Assembly (NCBI RefSeq): GCF_901764975.1 | Contig: NZ_CABFKH010000002.1 | Span: forward strand, 1-64,000 | Length of the DNA: 64,000 nucleotides | DNA from: Actinobacillus indolicus | Lineage (GTDB): Bacteria; Pseudomonadota; Gammaproteobacteria; Enterobacterales; Pasteurellaceae | Direction: 5' to 3' | Shown here: positions 57,251 to 64,000 of the stretch, piece by piece | How positions within the stretch are numbered: the first letter of the stretch is position 1 | How the letters are laid out: each line of letters starts with the position of its first letter | The notes under the pieces: generated by a model | Database searches by the model: none | What the model saw: the letters and a program-made list of their open reading frames with translations, nothing else | What the model was told of the DNA's origin: nothing | Program-made: the position numbers and the translations under genes

Positions 57251-59236
57251 TTAATTCCTTTGAAGTACGCATACATCAATATTATTGAGTGTAACCGCAA
57301 GCGTATCAGTCATTAGAGTGGTTTCTTTTTCGCCTAAAAGCATTTGCCAATCACCCTTAGGCAGTAAAAATTGTTGCATTGCTTGTTTGGCGTTGACCAA
57401 AATAAGCCATTTATCTTCTAATAATATTTGTAAGGCTTTAGCAGAATTATCATGCCAATCTTCAAATTGTATTACTTGACCATCTGCTCTTAGCCATTGC
57501 ACATCAGCCCCCGTCCACCATGTTGCACAGTGAGAGAGTAGGGGGATCTGTTTACGAATCGCAATTAATTTTGCGGTGTAATCAATCAATTCTTGATCGG
57601 CTAAATTCCAATCTATCCAGCTGATCTCATTATCTTGGCAGTAGCTATTATTGTTGCCTTGTTGGCTATGCCCCAGTTCATCACCAGCCAATACCATCGG
57701 CGTACCGCCTGAGAGTAAGAGTGTCGTCAATAACGCTTTTTTAGCCTGTTTACGTTGTTTTAGGATAATTGGATTATCTGTTTCGCCTTCTACGCCAAAA
57801 TTGAAGCTAATATTATGTCCATGCCCATCACGATTTTGTTCGCCATTTGCCCAGTTATGTTTTTCGTTATAACTAACAAGATCTTGTAAGGTAAATCCAT
57901 CGTGTGCAGTAATAAAATTAATGCTATGAAATGGCTGACGGTTATGTGCAAAAATATCGTCACTCCCTGCAAATCGACGTACGAATCCAGCTAAATTGCC
58001 ATTTTTTTCTAGAAAAAATCGCCGCATATCATCACGGAAACGGTCATTCCATTCTGCAAAGGGTTTGGGGAATGCGCCTAATTGATAGCCACTCCAACCA
58101 ATATCCCAAGGCTCTGCAATTAACTTAATATGTGCCAATTTTGAATTGCTATAAACAGCTGTAAAAAATGCTGATTTTTCAGAGAATGTTGGTGCTCTAC
58201 CTAACACGGCACCTAAGTCAAAACGGAAACCATCAACATTACATTCTTTAACCCAATAACAGAGACAATCAATCACCCAGCGTAATACTGCGACATCGGA
58301 TGATACATTGAGCGTATTGCCACAGCCTGTCCAATTCAAATATTCACTATTATCAGTCAACCAATAATATGCTTCGTTATCAATACCGCGCTGAGATAGC
58401 ATTGGACCATCTTTACCTGCTTCCGCCGTATGATTAAAGACTACGTCCATAATCACTTCGATCCCCGCTTTATGAAGCGTTTTAACTAACTGCTTAAACT
58501 CGGTTAACGGATCGGTTTTGTTATAAGCTAATTTAGGATCAACGGCAAAATGTCCTAAAACGTTATAGCCCCAATAATTTGATAACCCCATTTTTTGTAA
58601 ATGTGGTTCATCAACATGATAAGTAATAGGCAACAGTTCTACCGCGGTAATGCCTAATCGTTTCAAGTGAGAAATAGAAGCTTCATGTGCTAAACCAGCA
58701 AAAGTACCTCTAAGTTCTTCGGGTATTTCTTTATTTAATTTACTAAAGCCTTTTACATGAGTTTCATAAATTATAGTTTCAGCCCAAGGGGTAAATGGTT
58801 TGTAATCACCTTCCCAATCAAATGTGTGTCGTTCTACCACAACAGATTTTGGCGCAAGGTGTGCATTATCTCTAGAATCATTCCATTGGAACCATCTTAC
58901 AGCTTCATCACTAGATAAATCTGGGTGACCGATAATTGCGTTAGCATAAGGATCAACTAATAATTTATTGGGGTTAAATAAATCACCTTTTTCCTCATTT
59001 ACATCACCCGTTACACGGTAACCATATTGTGTCCCTGCAGGTAATCCAACAACAAATAAATGCCAAATTTCATCGGTTTTGATCATCGGTAAACGAATTT
59101 CTTTACCTTCGCAAAAAATGGATAATTCCACACCGCTTGCACGGCGAGAAAAGAGGGCAAAATTTACGCCTTTTTCTCCATTTATTTCAGTTAATCGGCT
59201 TCCTAATGGAAATGGTCTACCTGCAAGATACTTCAT
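57251..59236 (-). CDS. glgX: Glycogen debranching enzyme GlgX
   Basis: Hydrolyses alpha-1,6 branches of phosphorylase-trimmed glycogen. The 661-residue GH13 isoamylase-type protein has an N-terminal CBM48-like domain and the barrel motifs VIMDVVFNHTAE, DGFRFDLGAVLG (nucleophile D), LIAEPWD (acid/base E) and FITAHDGFTLQDLV. The ribosome site AAGG lies only just beyond the glgB stop, next to the repeat that forms the glgB 3' end. Confidence 0.96.
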   Translation of the reverse strand: MKYLAGRPFPLGSRLTEINGEKGVNFALFSRRASGVELSIFCEGKEIRLPMIKTDEIWHLFVVGLPAGTQYGYRVTGDVNEEKGDLFNPNKLLVDPYANAIIGHPDLSSDEAVRWFQWNDSRDNAHLAPKSVVVERHTFDWEGDYKPFTPWAETIIYETHVKGFSKLNKEIPEELRGTFAGLAHEASISHLKRLGITAVELLPITYHVDEPHLQKMGLSNYWGYNVLGHFAVDPKLAYNKTDPLTEFKQLVKTLHKAGIEVIMDVVFNHTAEAGKDGPMLSQRGIDNEAYYWLTDNSEYLNWTGCGNTLNVSSDVAVLRWVIDCLCYWVKECNVDGFRFDLGAVLGRAPTFSEKSAFFTAVYSNSKLAHIKLIAEPWDIGWSGYQLGAFPKPFAEWNDRFRDDMRRFFLEKNGNLAGFVRRFAGSDDIFAHNRQPFHSINFITAHDGFTLQDLVSYNEKHNWANGEQNRDGHGHNISFNFGVEGETDNPIILKQRKQAKKALLTTLLLSGGTPMVLAGDELGHSQQGNNNSYCQDNEISWIDWNLADQELIDYTAKLIAIRKQIPLLSHCATWWTGADVQWLRADGQVIQFEDWHDNSAKALQILLEDKWLILVNAKQAMQQFLLPKGDWQMLLGEKETTLMTDTLAVTLNNIDVCVLQRN

Positions 59237-59251
59237 ATACAGCCTTAGTAC

Positions 59252-61663
59252 TCAATTTTTATTATTTTGTAGGGACACACAGCGTGTGTCCGACGGAACA
59301 TTTGAATTATTAGATTTGTAATTAACGGACACACGCAGTGTGTCCCTACATTTATTTTGCTTTTTTGCTTTTACTGCTTTGGTTTTTTCTGCTTTCGGTT
59401 CTTCCGCTTTTTTTACTACTTTTGCAGATTTTTTCGCTTTTTTCACCGCTTGTGGTTTCGCTTCTTTGACGATAAAAATCGTCGCAAGCGGTGGGATAGT
59501 GAGCGAAATAGAGTATGGTTTACCGTGCGACTCAATCTCTTCACATTGAATAGTACCGAAATTCCCTAAGTTACTACCCATATAGTAAGCAGAGTCTGAG
59601 TTGAGAATTTCTTTATATTCCGCATCTTCGTGAACGCCAAAACGGTAATTATCACGCGGAATCGGGGTAAAGTTGCTGACCACAATAATGCTTGAACCAT
59701 CTTTTGCTTTACGTTCAAAGGCAAAGACAGATTGCTCAGCATCATCAACCACCAACCACTCAAAGCCAGCAGGATCGTAATCCAACTGATAGAGTGCTGG
59801 ATATTGACGGTAAATGCGGTTCAAATCACGCACCCAGTTCAACATACCTTTATGCCAACCGCCATGCTCATCGTTAAGCAAGAACCAATCCAAGCTCTCT
59901 TGATAATTCCACTCACGCCCTTGAGCAAATTCGTTACCCATAAAGAGCAGTTTTTTACCCGGATAACCCCACATATAACCGTAATATGCTCTTAGGTTTG
60001 CAAACTGTTGCCAGCAATCCCCAGGCATTTTACCGAGTAACGAACATTTGCCGTGAACAACTTCATCGTGGGAAAGCGGTAACATAAATTTTTCGCTATA
60101 TTGATAAATCATACCGAAGGTCATCAAATCGTGATGATATTTACGATAAATCGGATCGGTCTTCATATAGCGTAAGGTATCGTTCATCCACCCCATATTC
60201 CATTTATAATCAAAGCCTAAGCCGTGATTTTCCGTTGGGTGAGTAATGCCTGCAAAAGAGGTGGACTCTTCAGCGATAGTCACACCGCCTTTGCCTTCTT
60301 TCGCTAACATATCATTCGTTGAACGTAAGAAATCTAACGCTTCCAAATTCTCACGACCGCCATAGCGATTTGGGATCCACTCGCCATCTTTGCGAGAGTA
60401 ATCACGATAAATCATTGACGCAACTGCATCGACACGCAACGCATCAATACCGAAACGCTCAATCCAATAAAGTGCATTACCCGTCAAATAGTTACGCACT
60501 TCGTGGCGACCATAGTTAAAAATCAAGGTATTCCAATCTTGGTGATAGCCTTCTTTTGGATCGGAATGTTCATACAGATGAGTGCCATCAAAATACGCCA
60601 GACTATGTTCATCGGTTGGGAAATGCCCTACCACCCAGTCTAAAATCACATTAATCCCTGCTTCGTGAGCTTTACTGATTAAGGTGCGTAAACCTTCAGG
60701 TGAACCAAAACGGCTGGTTGGAGCATAAATTCCCGTTGGCTGATAACCCCAAGAACCATCAAATGGGAACTCTGTAACCGGCAACAACTCAATATGGGTA
60801 AAGCCCATATCTTTCACATAAGGAATTAATTCATTCGCAATATCTTCATAATTTAGCCAATAATTATTTTCTAAATTACGTCGCCAAGAGCCTAAATGAA
60901 CTTCATAGACAGAAATCGGCTGATCAGGATCGTTGGCACGACGACGTTTCTCGTCACTCTCAACAATCGCAGGTAAACCGGAAGCAACAGAAGCCGTGTC
61001 AGGACGGAACTGTGCAGAGAAGGCATAAGGGTCTGATTTCAAACGGATTTGCCCATTTCTATCTAAAATTTCAAATTTATAGAGCGTCCCTTTTGGCAAG
61101 TTTGGCACAAAAATATCCCAAATACCGCTATTTGGGTGAAAACGCATTGAATGGCGACGACCGTCCCAATAGTTAAAATCCCCCACCACAGAGACACGAC
61201 GAGCATTAGGAGCCCAAAGGCTAAAATGAATACCGCCAACTTCATTTTGGGTAACAAGATGAGCACCTAATTTTTCATAAGGACGAACATGAGTTCCTTC
61301 GGAAAGTAACCAAGTATCTAAATCGGAAAAATGGGATTGGAAGCGGTAAGGATCTTCAATATCAATTTCAGTGTGGGCGTAACGCACTAACAAGCGGTAG
61401 GATAGTGTGGTTTTTTTACCAATAAGTGGGGCGACGAAGAAACCACGATCATCGATTTGTTGCATTTGCGCAATCGGCTCACTGTTATCATTAATAACGG
61501 TTACCTGTTCTGCCTCAGGCAAATAAGCTCGAATAATTACACCATCACTAGTTGGATGAATTCCTAGATAAGCAAAAGGATCCTGACAGCAACCATTAAC
61601 TAGCTGTTCTAAAAAGGTTTTGTCTTGCTTAAATGAAGTAATATTGGCTGCAAGGTCTTTCAT
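59252..61663 (-). CDS. glgB: 1,4-alpha-glucan branching enzyme GlgB with repeat-derived tail
   Basis: Forms alpha-1,6 branches in glycogen. The chosen start, ATG 61663 behind AAGGAGAG, gives 803 residues (a 45-residue longer frame lacks a ribosome site). CBM48 domains lie at about 30-220, then the GH13 barrel with [23 protein letters not shown] (nucleophile D), GVTIAEEST (acid/base E) and [12 protein letters not shown]. After the normal enzyme end (IFIVKE) come a Lys/Ala-rich stretch of about 36 residues ([17 protein letters not shown]) and about 32 residues, CRDTLRVS through SLQNNKN, encoded by the palindromic repeat at 59268-59350. Typical GlgB is near 730 residues. Confidence 0.93.
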   Translation of the reverse strand: MKDLAANITSFKQDKTFLEQLVNGCCQDPFAYLGIHPTSDGVIIRAYLPEAEQVTVINDNSEPIAQMQQIDDRGFFVAPLIGKKTTLSYRLLVRYAHTEIDIEDPYRFQSHFSDLDTWLLSEGTHVRPYEKLGAHLVTQNEVGGIHFSLWAPNARRVSVVGDFNYWDGRRHSMRFHPNSGIWDIFVPNLPKGTLYKFEILDRNGQIRLKSDPYAFSAQFRPDTASVASGLPAIVESDEKRRRANDPDQPISVYEVHLGSWRRNLENNYWLNYEDIANELIPYVKDMGFTHIELLPVTEFPFDGSWGYQPTGIYAPTSRFGSPEGLRTLISKAHEAGINVILDWVVGHFPTDEHSLAYFDGTHLYEHSDPKEGYHQDWNTLIFNYGRHEVRNYLTGNALYWIERFGIDALRVDAVASMIYRDYSRKDGEWIPNRYGGRENLEALDFLRSTNDMLAKEGKGGVTIAEESTSFAGITHPTENHGLGFDYKWNMGWMNDTLRYMKTDPIYRKYHHDLMTFGMIYQYSEKFMLPLSHDEVVHGKCSLLGKMPGDCWQQFANLRAYYGYMWGYPGKKLLFMGNEFAQGREWNYQESLDWFLLNDEHGGWHKGMLNWVRDLNRIYRQYPALYQLDYDPAGFEWLVVDDAEQSVFAFERKAKDGSSIIVVSNFTPIPRDNYRFGVHEDAEYKEILNSDSAYYMGSNLGNFGTIQCEEIESHGKPYSISLTIPPLATIFIVKEAKPQAVKKAKKSAKVVKKAEEPKAEKTKAVKAKKQNKCRDTLRVSVNYKSNNSNVPSDTRCVSLQNNKN
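59268..59350. repeat. Palindromic repeat forming the 3' end of glgB
   Basis: Left arm 59268-59292 (TGTAGGGACACAC...) and right arm 59326-59350 (...GTGTGTCCCTACA) are 25-base inverted copies differing at two central bases; each arm is itself nearly palindromic (GGACACAC/GTGTGTCC). 33 bases lie between. Same family as 1-54 and 14975-15038 by its GTAGGG/CCCTAC ends. It is read through as codons in glgB. Confidence 0.85.
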
Positions 61664-61747
61664 TTGCTCTCCTTGGCTAAAGCTTATACGTATAAAATGA
61701 TTGCAATCCACTGTATCAAAAATAGATTTACAAAACAACTGATAATT

Positions 61748-61763
61748 TTGATGTAAGTCACAA
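61748..61763 (-). promoter_or_regulatory. Candidate CRP site before glgB
   Basis: On the minus strand TGTGACTTACATCAAA has a perfect left half (TGTGA), a 6-base spacer and right half TCAAA (4 of 5). It stands 85-100 bases before the glgB start. Catabolite control of glycogen genes is known in E. coli. Confidence 0.45.
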
Positions 61764-61974
61764 ATCTGACGAGTAAAATATTTTTTATTTAAAATCAATA
61801 AATTAAGTTATTTTTCTTTTTTGTTGTATTTTATCTCTGTCAGTTAACAGTGTGCTTAATGTAAAAAACGTAAACATAAAACATTAATTTATTCCATTTT
61901 GTTATTAAAATAAGTTTTAATATACCCATGAATGCAAAAGGGAATGTTTTATAGAGGATATGCTATAGGAATTG

Positions 61975-62002
61975 TTGATTTTTAACTCAAGCATGTTATA
62001 GT
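61975..62002 (+). promoter_or_regulatory. Sigma-70 promoter of candidate structured RNA
   Basis: TTGATT (61975-61980), 16-base spacer, TATAGT (61997-62002). Predicted start at about 62009, precisely at the base of the RNA's closing stem. Confidence 0.65.
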
Positions 62003-62008
62003 CTCATT

Positions 62009-62100
62009 ACGGTTATTAGAAAAGCGGTGAATCTCCCTGCCGCAGCCTACTTGAGGTTGGCTCAAGTGTTGAGAGCCTTACCTAATAACCGTTTTATTTT
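62009..62100 (+). ncRNA. Candidate structured small RNA (three-way junction)
   Basis: ACGGTTATTAG (62009-62019) pairs perfectly with CTAATAACCGT (62082-62092), closing a domain that is followed by TTTATTTT. Inside are two more helices, GCGG/CCGC (62024-62043) and ACTTGAG/CTCAAGT (62049-62067). The promoter at 61975-62002 would start transcription at the first stem base. There is no reading frame and no gene downstream on this strand until 62769, 670 bases away. I considered 4.5S, 6S, tmRNA, RyhB, Spot 42 and common riboswitches and recognised none. It could be an independent regulatory RNA or a decayed riboswitch. Confidence 0.6.
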
Positions 62101-62395
62101 GGCTAATTTTTTCCATTCGACATCACTTATACCATGCAGAGAAGCACAAATAGCTTTCGTCTTTGATATAAACTTTTAATTACCAATAATAAACTTGAAT
62201 CATTTTCTTCTTAGCGTTTCACAAAATTAAAATCATTAAAAATACTTTGATAAGAGTTTTATAAAAATCAGCCCCGAAGTGTTGGCAACACCTCTAAGTT
62301 ATTAATTCTAACATTAGTGTGCAGTGTTATATAGAAACAGAATTAAGTGATTATAATGGAACTTAACCTTTATAAGTGGTTATGAATTTAAAATA
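62101..62395. other. AT-rich intergenic stretch, no gene seen
   Basis: No coding frame or tRNA was found. A small GC-rich island with GTGTTGGCAACAC (62279-62291) forms a weak hairpin of unknown meaning. In many gamma-proteobacteria a tRNA-Leu follows the Gly-Cys pair at this position; none is visible here. Confidence 0.5.
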
Positions 62396-62469
62396 TGGAG
62401 GCGCGTCCCGGAGTCGAACCGAGCTACATGGATTTGCAATCCAGTGCATAACCGCTTTGCTAACACGCC
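62396..62469 (-). tRNA. tRNA-Cys (GCA)
   Basis: Minus-strand cloverleaf: GGCGTGT/ACGCGCC acceptor, anticodon arm with TTGCAAA (anticodon GCA), TTCGACT T-loop, T discriminator and encoded CCA at 62396-62398. Follows tRNA-Gly on the same strand, 13 bases apart. Confidence 0.95.
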
Positions 62470-62482
62470 TTAGGTAAGAAAA

Positions 62483-62558
<76 letters not shown>

Positions 62559-62706
62559 ATTTGAGTTGTCGTTGAAAACGGTGTGCATTTTACGGATTTC
62601 TGCATTAGTGTCAAACATTTATTTTAAAAATAAAATTAACTGACGAAAAAAAGGGCATTGCGTCGATTTTTTAGTAAATTCGATTGTAAAACGTAAATGA
62701 AAGTTT

Positions 62707-62725
62707 TATTCTTATTGAGAATAAG
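62707..62725 (+). promoter_or_regulatory. Candidate Fur box before efeO
   Basis: TTATTCT and AGAATAA, perfect inverted 7-base arms around TATTG, total 19 bases, the length of the Fur consensus, 43 bases before efeO. The base pattern is not a close match to GATAATGATAATCATTATC, so the assignment rests on symmetry, length and the iron-related genes behind it. Confidence 0.45.
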
Positions 62726-62768
62726 TTGTATTTATTTTTCTTCATAAGACAAAATCAAGGAGTTTTCT

Positions 62769-63581
62769 ATGCGTTTAAAATCTCTCACCCTTGCGATTTC
62801 AAGTTTATTTGTTGCCACTTCAGTTTTTGCAACGGATTTATCTAAAGAAACGCAAACTTATAAGGAATTTGTAGTTGGGCAAATCGATCAATTAGTGACA
62901 GATACCGAGAAATTTGTGGGGTATTTGAAGGCAGGCGATGTGGAAAAAGCGAAGCAAATCTATCCGCTTGCACGTATGTACTTTGAGCGTTCAGAGCCGA
63001 TTGCAGAGAGTTTTGGCGATTTAGACCCACGTATTGATGCTCGTCTTGCGGATTTAAGTGAAGAAGGGAAAACCGAGAAAGATTGGTCTGGTTTCCATAA
63101 AATTGAGAAAGTGCTCTGGGAACAAAATACGACAAAAGGTACGGAAGCAACCGCTGATCAGTTGATCAAAGATGTGAAAGAATTGCGTGCGAAAATTCCA
63201 ACGGCGGAAGTGACCTCTGATTTAATGATTACCGGTGCGGTGGATTTGTTAAATGAAGTATCCACCACAAAAGTAACAGGCGAAGAAGAGATTTTCTCAA
63301 AAACTGACCTTTATGATTTCAAAGCCAACATTGAAGGGGCAGAAAAAATTTATGAGATCTTTAAGGCAAAATTAGAGAAAAAAGATGCAAAATTAGCAAA
63401 AGAGATTACTGATCGCTTCCAAGATGTGAATGTGTTATTGGCGAAACATAATAAGTCAAAAGACGGCTATGATTATGTGCCTTACACAGATTTAACCGAT
63501 AAAGACATTAAAGCACTTGCGGAAGCAGTGAATAAATTAGGCGAGCCTTTAGCACAAATGGGTATTCTTTTGGGTAAATAG
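62769..63581 (+). CDS. efeO: EfeO/EfeM-type periplasmic iron-uptake protein (M75/imelysin domain)
   Basis: Periplasmic component of the EfeUOB ferrous-iron system. The signal peptide MRLKSLTLAISSLFVATSVFA is cleaved near residue 21. The mature 249 residues are almost entirely the M75 domain with the metal-binding HxxE motif H110-KI-E113 (SGFHKIEKVLWE). The N-terminal cupredoxin domain of E. coli EfeO (375 residues) is missing, so it is the shorter EfeM-like form. Ribosome site AAGGAG. efeB starts 9 bases downstream. The permease gene efeU is not upstream, where the tRNAs lie; it may follow beyond the window. Confidence 0.92.
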   Translation: MRLKSLTLAISSLFVATSVFATDLSKETQTYKEFVVGQIDQLVTDTEKFVGYLKAGDVEKAKQIYPLARMYFERSEPIAESFGDLDPRIDARLADLSEEGKTEKDWSGFHKIEKVLWEQNTTKGTEATADQLIKDVKELRAKIPTAEVTSDLMITGAVDLLNEVSTTKVTGEEEIFSKTDLYDFKANIEGAEKIYEIFKAKLEKKDAKLAKEITDRFQDVNVLLAKHNKSKDGYDYVPYTDLTDKDIKALAEAVNKLGEPLAQMGILLGK

Positions 63582-63590
63582 GGATAAGTT

Positions 63591-64000
63591 ATGAGCGGAA
63601 CAAATTCTACTGCTCGTCGTGACTTCCTTAAACAAGCTGCGGTATTGGGTGCCGGCGTGATGGCTGGCACCGCTTTTGCCTTGGAGCCGAGAGCAACGCC
63701 TAAAATTAAAAATATCTATTCATTTTACGGAACACATCAACAAGGTATCGCTACACCTGTACAAAAAAACATCTATTTTATGGTGTTAGATCTGCATTCT
63801 ACCGATCTCAATAAAATCAAAGAGATATTTAAAATGTGGACGGATTATAGTGCAAAATTAACGCAGGGGCTGAATGTGAAAAGCTATCCTGACAATGCCT
63901 ATATTCCGCCAACTGATACGGGCGAAGCGGACAGTTTAAATCCGTACAATCTCACCCTGACCTTTGGTGTCACTGCCTCTTTCTTTGATAAGCTGGGCAT
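63591..64000 (+). CDS. efeB: EfeB, Tat-exported Dyp-type haem peroxidase (cut by window end)
   Basis: The first 136 codons are present. The N-terminus has a twin-arginine signal (STARRDFLKQ, then VLGAGVMAGTAFAL), followed by the Dyp peroxidase start: NIYSFYGTHQQGIATPVQKNIYFMVLDL and later NLTLTFGVTASFFDKLG. In the Efe system EfeB is a haem peroxidase thought to oxidise ferrous iron in the periplasm or act on haem. It follows efeO by 9 bases, so the two are co-transcribed. The C-terminal haem-ligand histidine region is outside the window. Confidence 0.92.
   Translation, partial: MSGTNSTARRDFLKQAAVLGAGVMAGTAFALEPRATPKIKNIYSFYGTHQQGIATPVQKNIYFMVLDLHSTDLNKIKEIFKMWTDYSAKLTQGLNVKSYPDNAYIPPTDTGEADSLNPYNLTLTFGVTASFFDKLG

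Noticed and set aside
62279..62395. Possible third tRNA (tRNA-Leu) after the Gly-Cys pair
   Set aside because: No acceptor stem, T-loop or CCA could be found. The GTGTTGGCAACAC hairpin does not fit a tRNA arm.

Overview
This window is chromosomal DNA from a member of the Pasteurellaceae, most likely Actinobacillus in the broad sense (A. pleuropneumoniae, A. suis and A. equuli relatives). The evidence is the many copies of the Actinobacillus-type DNA uptake sequence (ACAAGCGGTC, often followed by TTTTGCAAA), moderately AT-rich coding DNA, Pasteurellaceae-like gene order, and a lipoprotein subtilisin-like autotransporter of the AasP/Ssa1 type. Most of the window is housekeeping genome. No prophage, insertion sequence or CRISPR array was seen.

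Layout. 1-10.4 kb: an orphan HigA-like antitoxin, queA, a YvcK-like gene, a permease, a methyltransferase, the ribosome rescue gene arfA with a terminator inside its reading frame, ispF-ispD-ftsB, pckA, sirB2-like, darP, pmbA. 10.5-18.5 kb: the main accessory region, a sugar operon with an AgaR-type regulator, an AgaS isomerase/deaminase, a complete mannose-family PTS (IIB, IIC, IID, IIA), a cytoplasmic GH35 beta-galactosidase and a Gram-positive-style LacD aldolase. It looks built to import and split a galactosyl-amino sugar such as galacto-N-biose. 18.5-23.6 kb: acrRAB efflux operon. 23.6-37.7 kb: purH, dacB/greA (divergent), anmK-murQ (recycling of anhydro-MurNAc), a phosphatase, a pseudouridine synthase, tRNA-Val, apaH, dapB, a MetI-like enzyme, parC, a sugar exporter.

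37.8-48.8 kb: the initiator-tRNA/rimP/nusA/infB/rbfA/truB translation cluster, split between infB and rbfA by about 4.8 kb holding decayed small genes and the autotransporter protease. 48.8-54.2 kb: mltB, then guaA and guaB with a DUF1919 gene and a small lipoprotein gene between them. 54.4-61.7 kb: glycogen operon glgB-glgX-glgC-glgA, in which the 3' end of glgB is made of a palindromic repeat. 61.8-64 kb: a candidate structured small RNA, tRNA-Gly and tRNA-Cys, and the start of an efeO-efeB iron uptake operon behind a Fur-like palindrome.

The most interesting items are the GH35/PTS/LacD sugar operon, two candidate small RNAs with their own promoters and terminators (10.58-10.68 kb and 62.01-62.10 kb), the repeat-derived tail of GlgB, a ParC with unusual residues at the quinolone positions, and the remodelled infB-rbfA interval. 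All family assignments come from reading motifs by eye; no database search was run.
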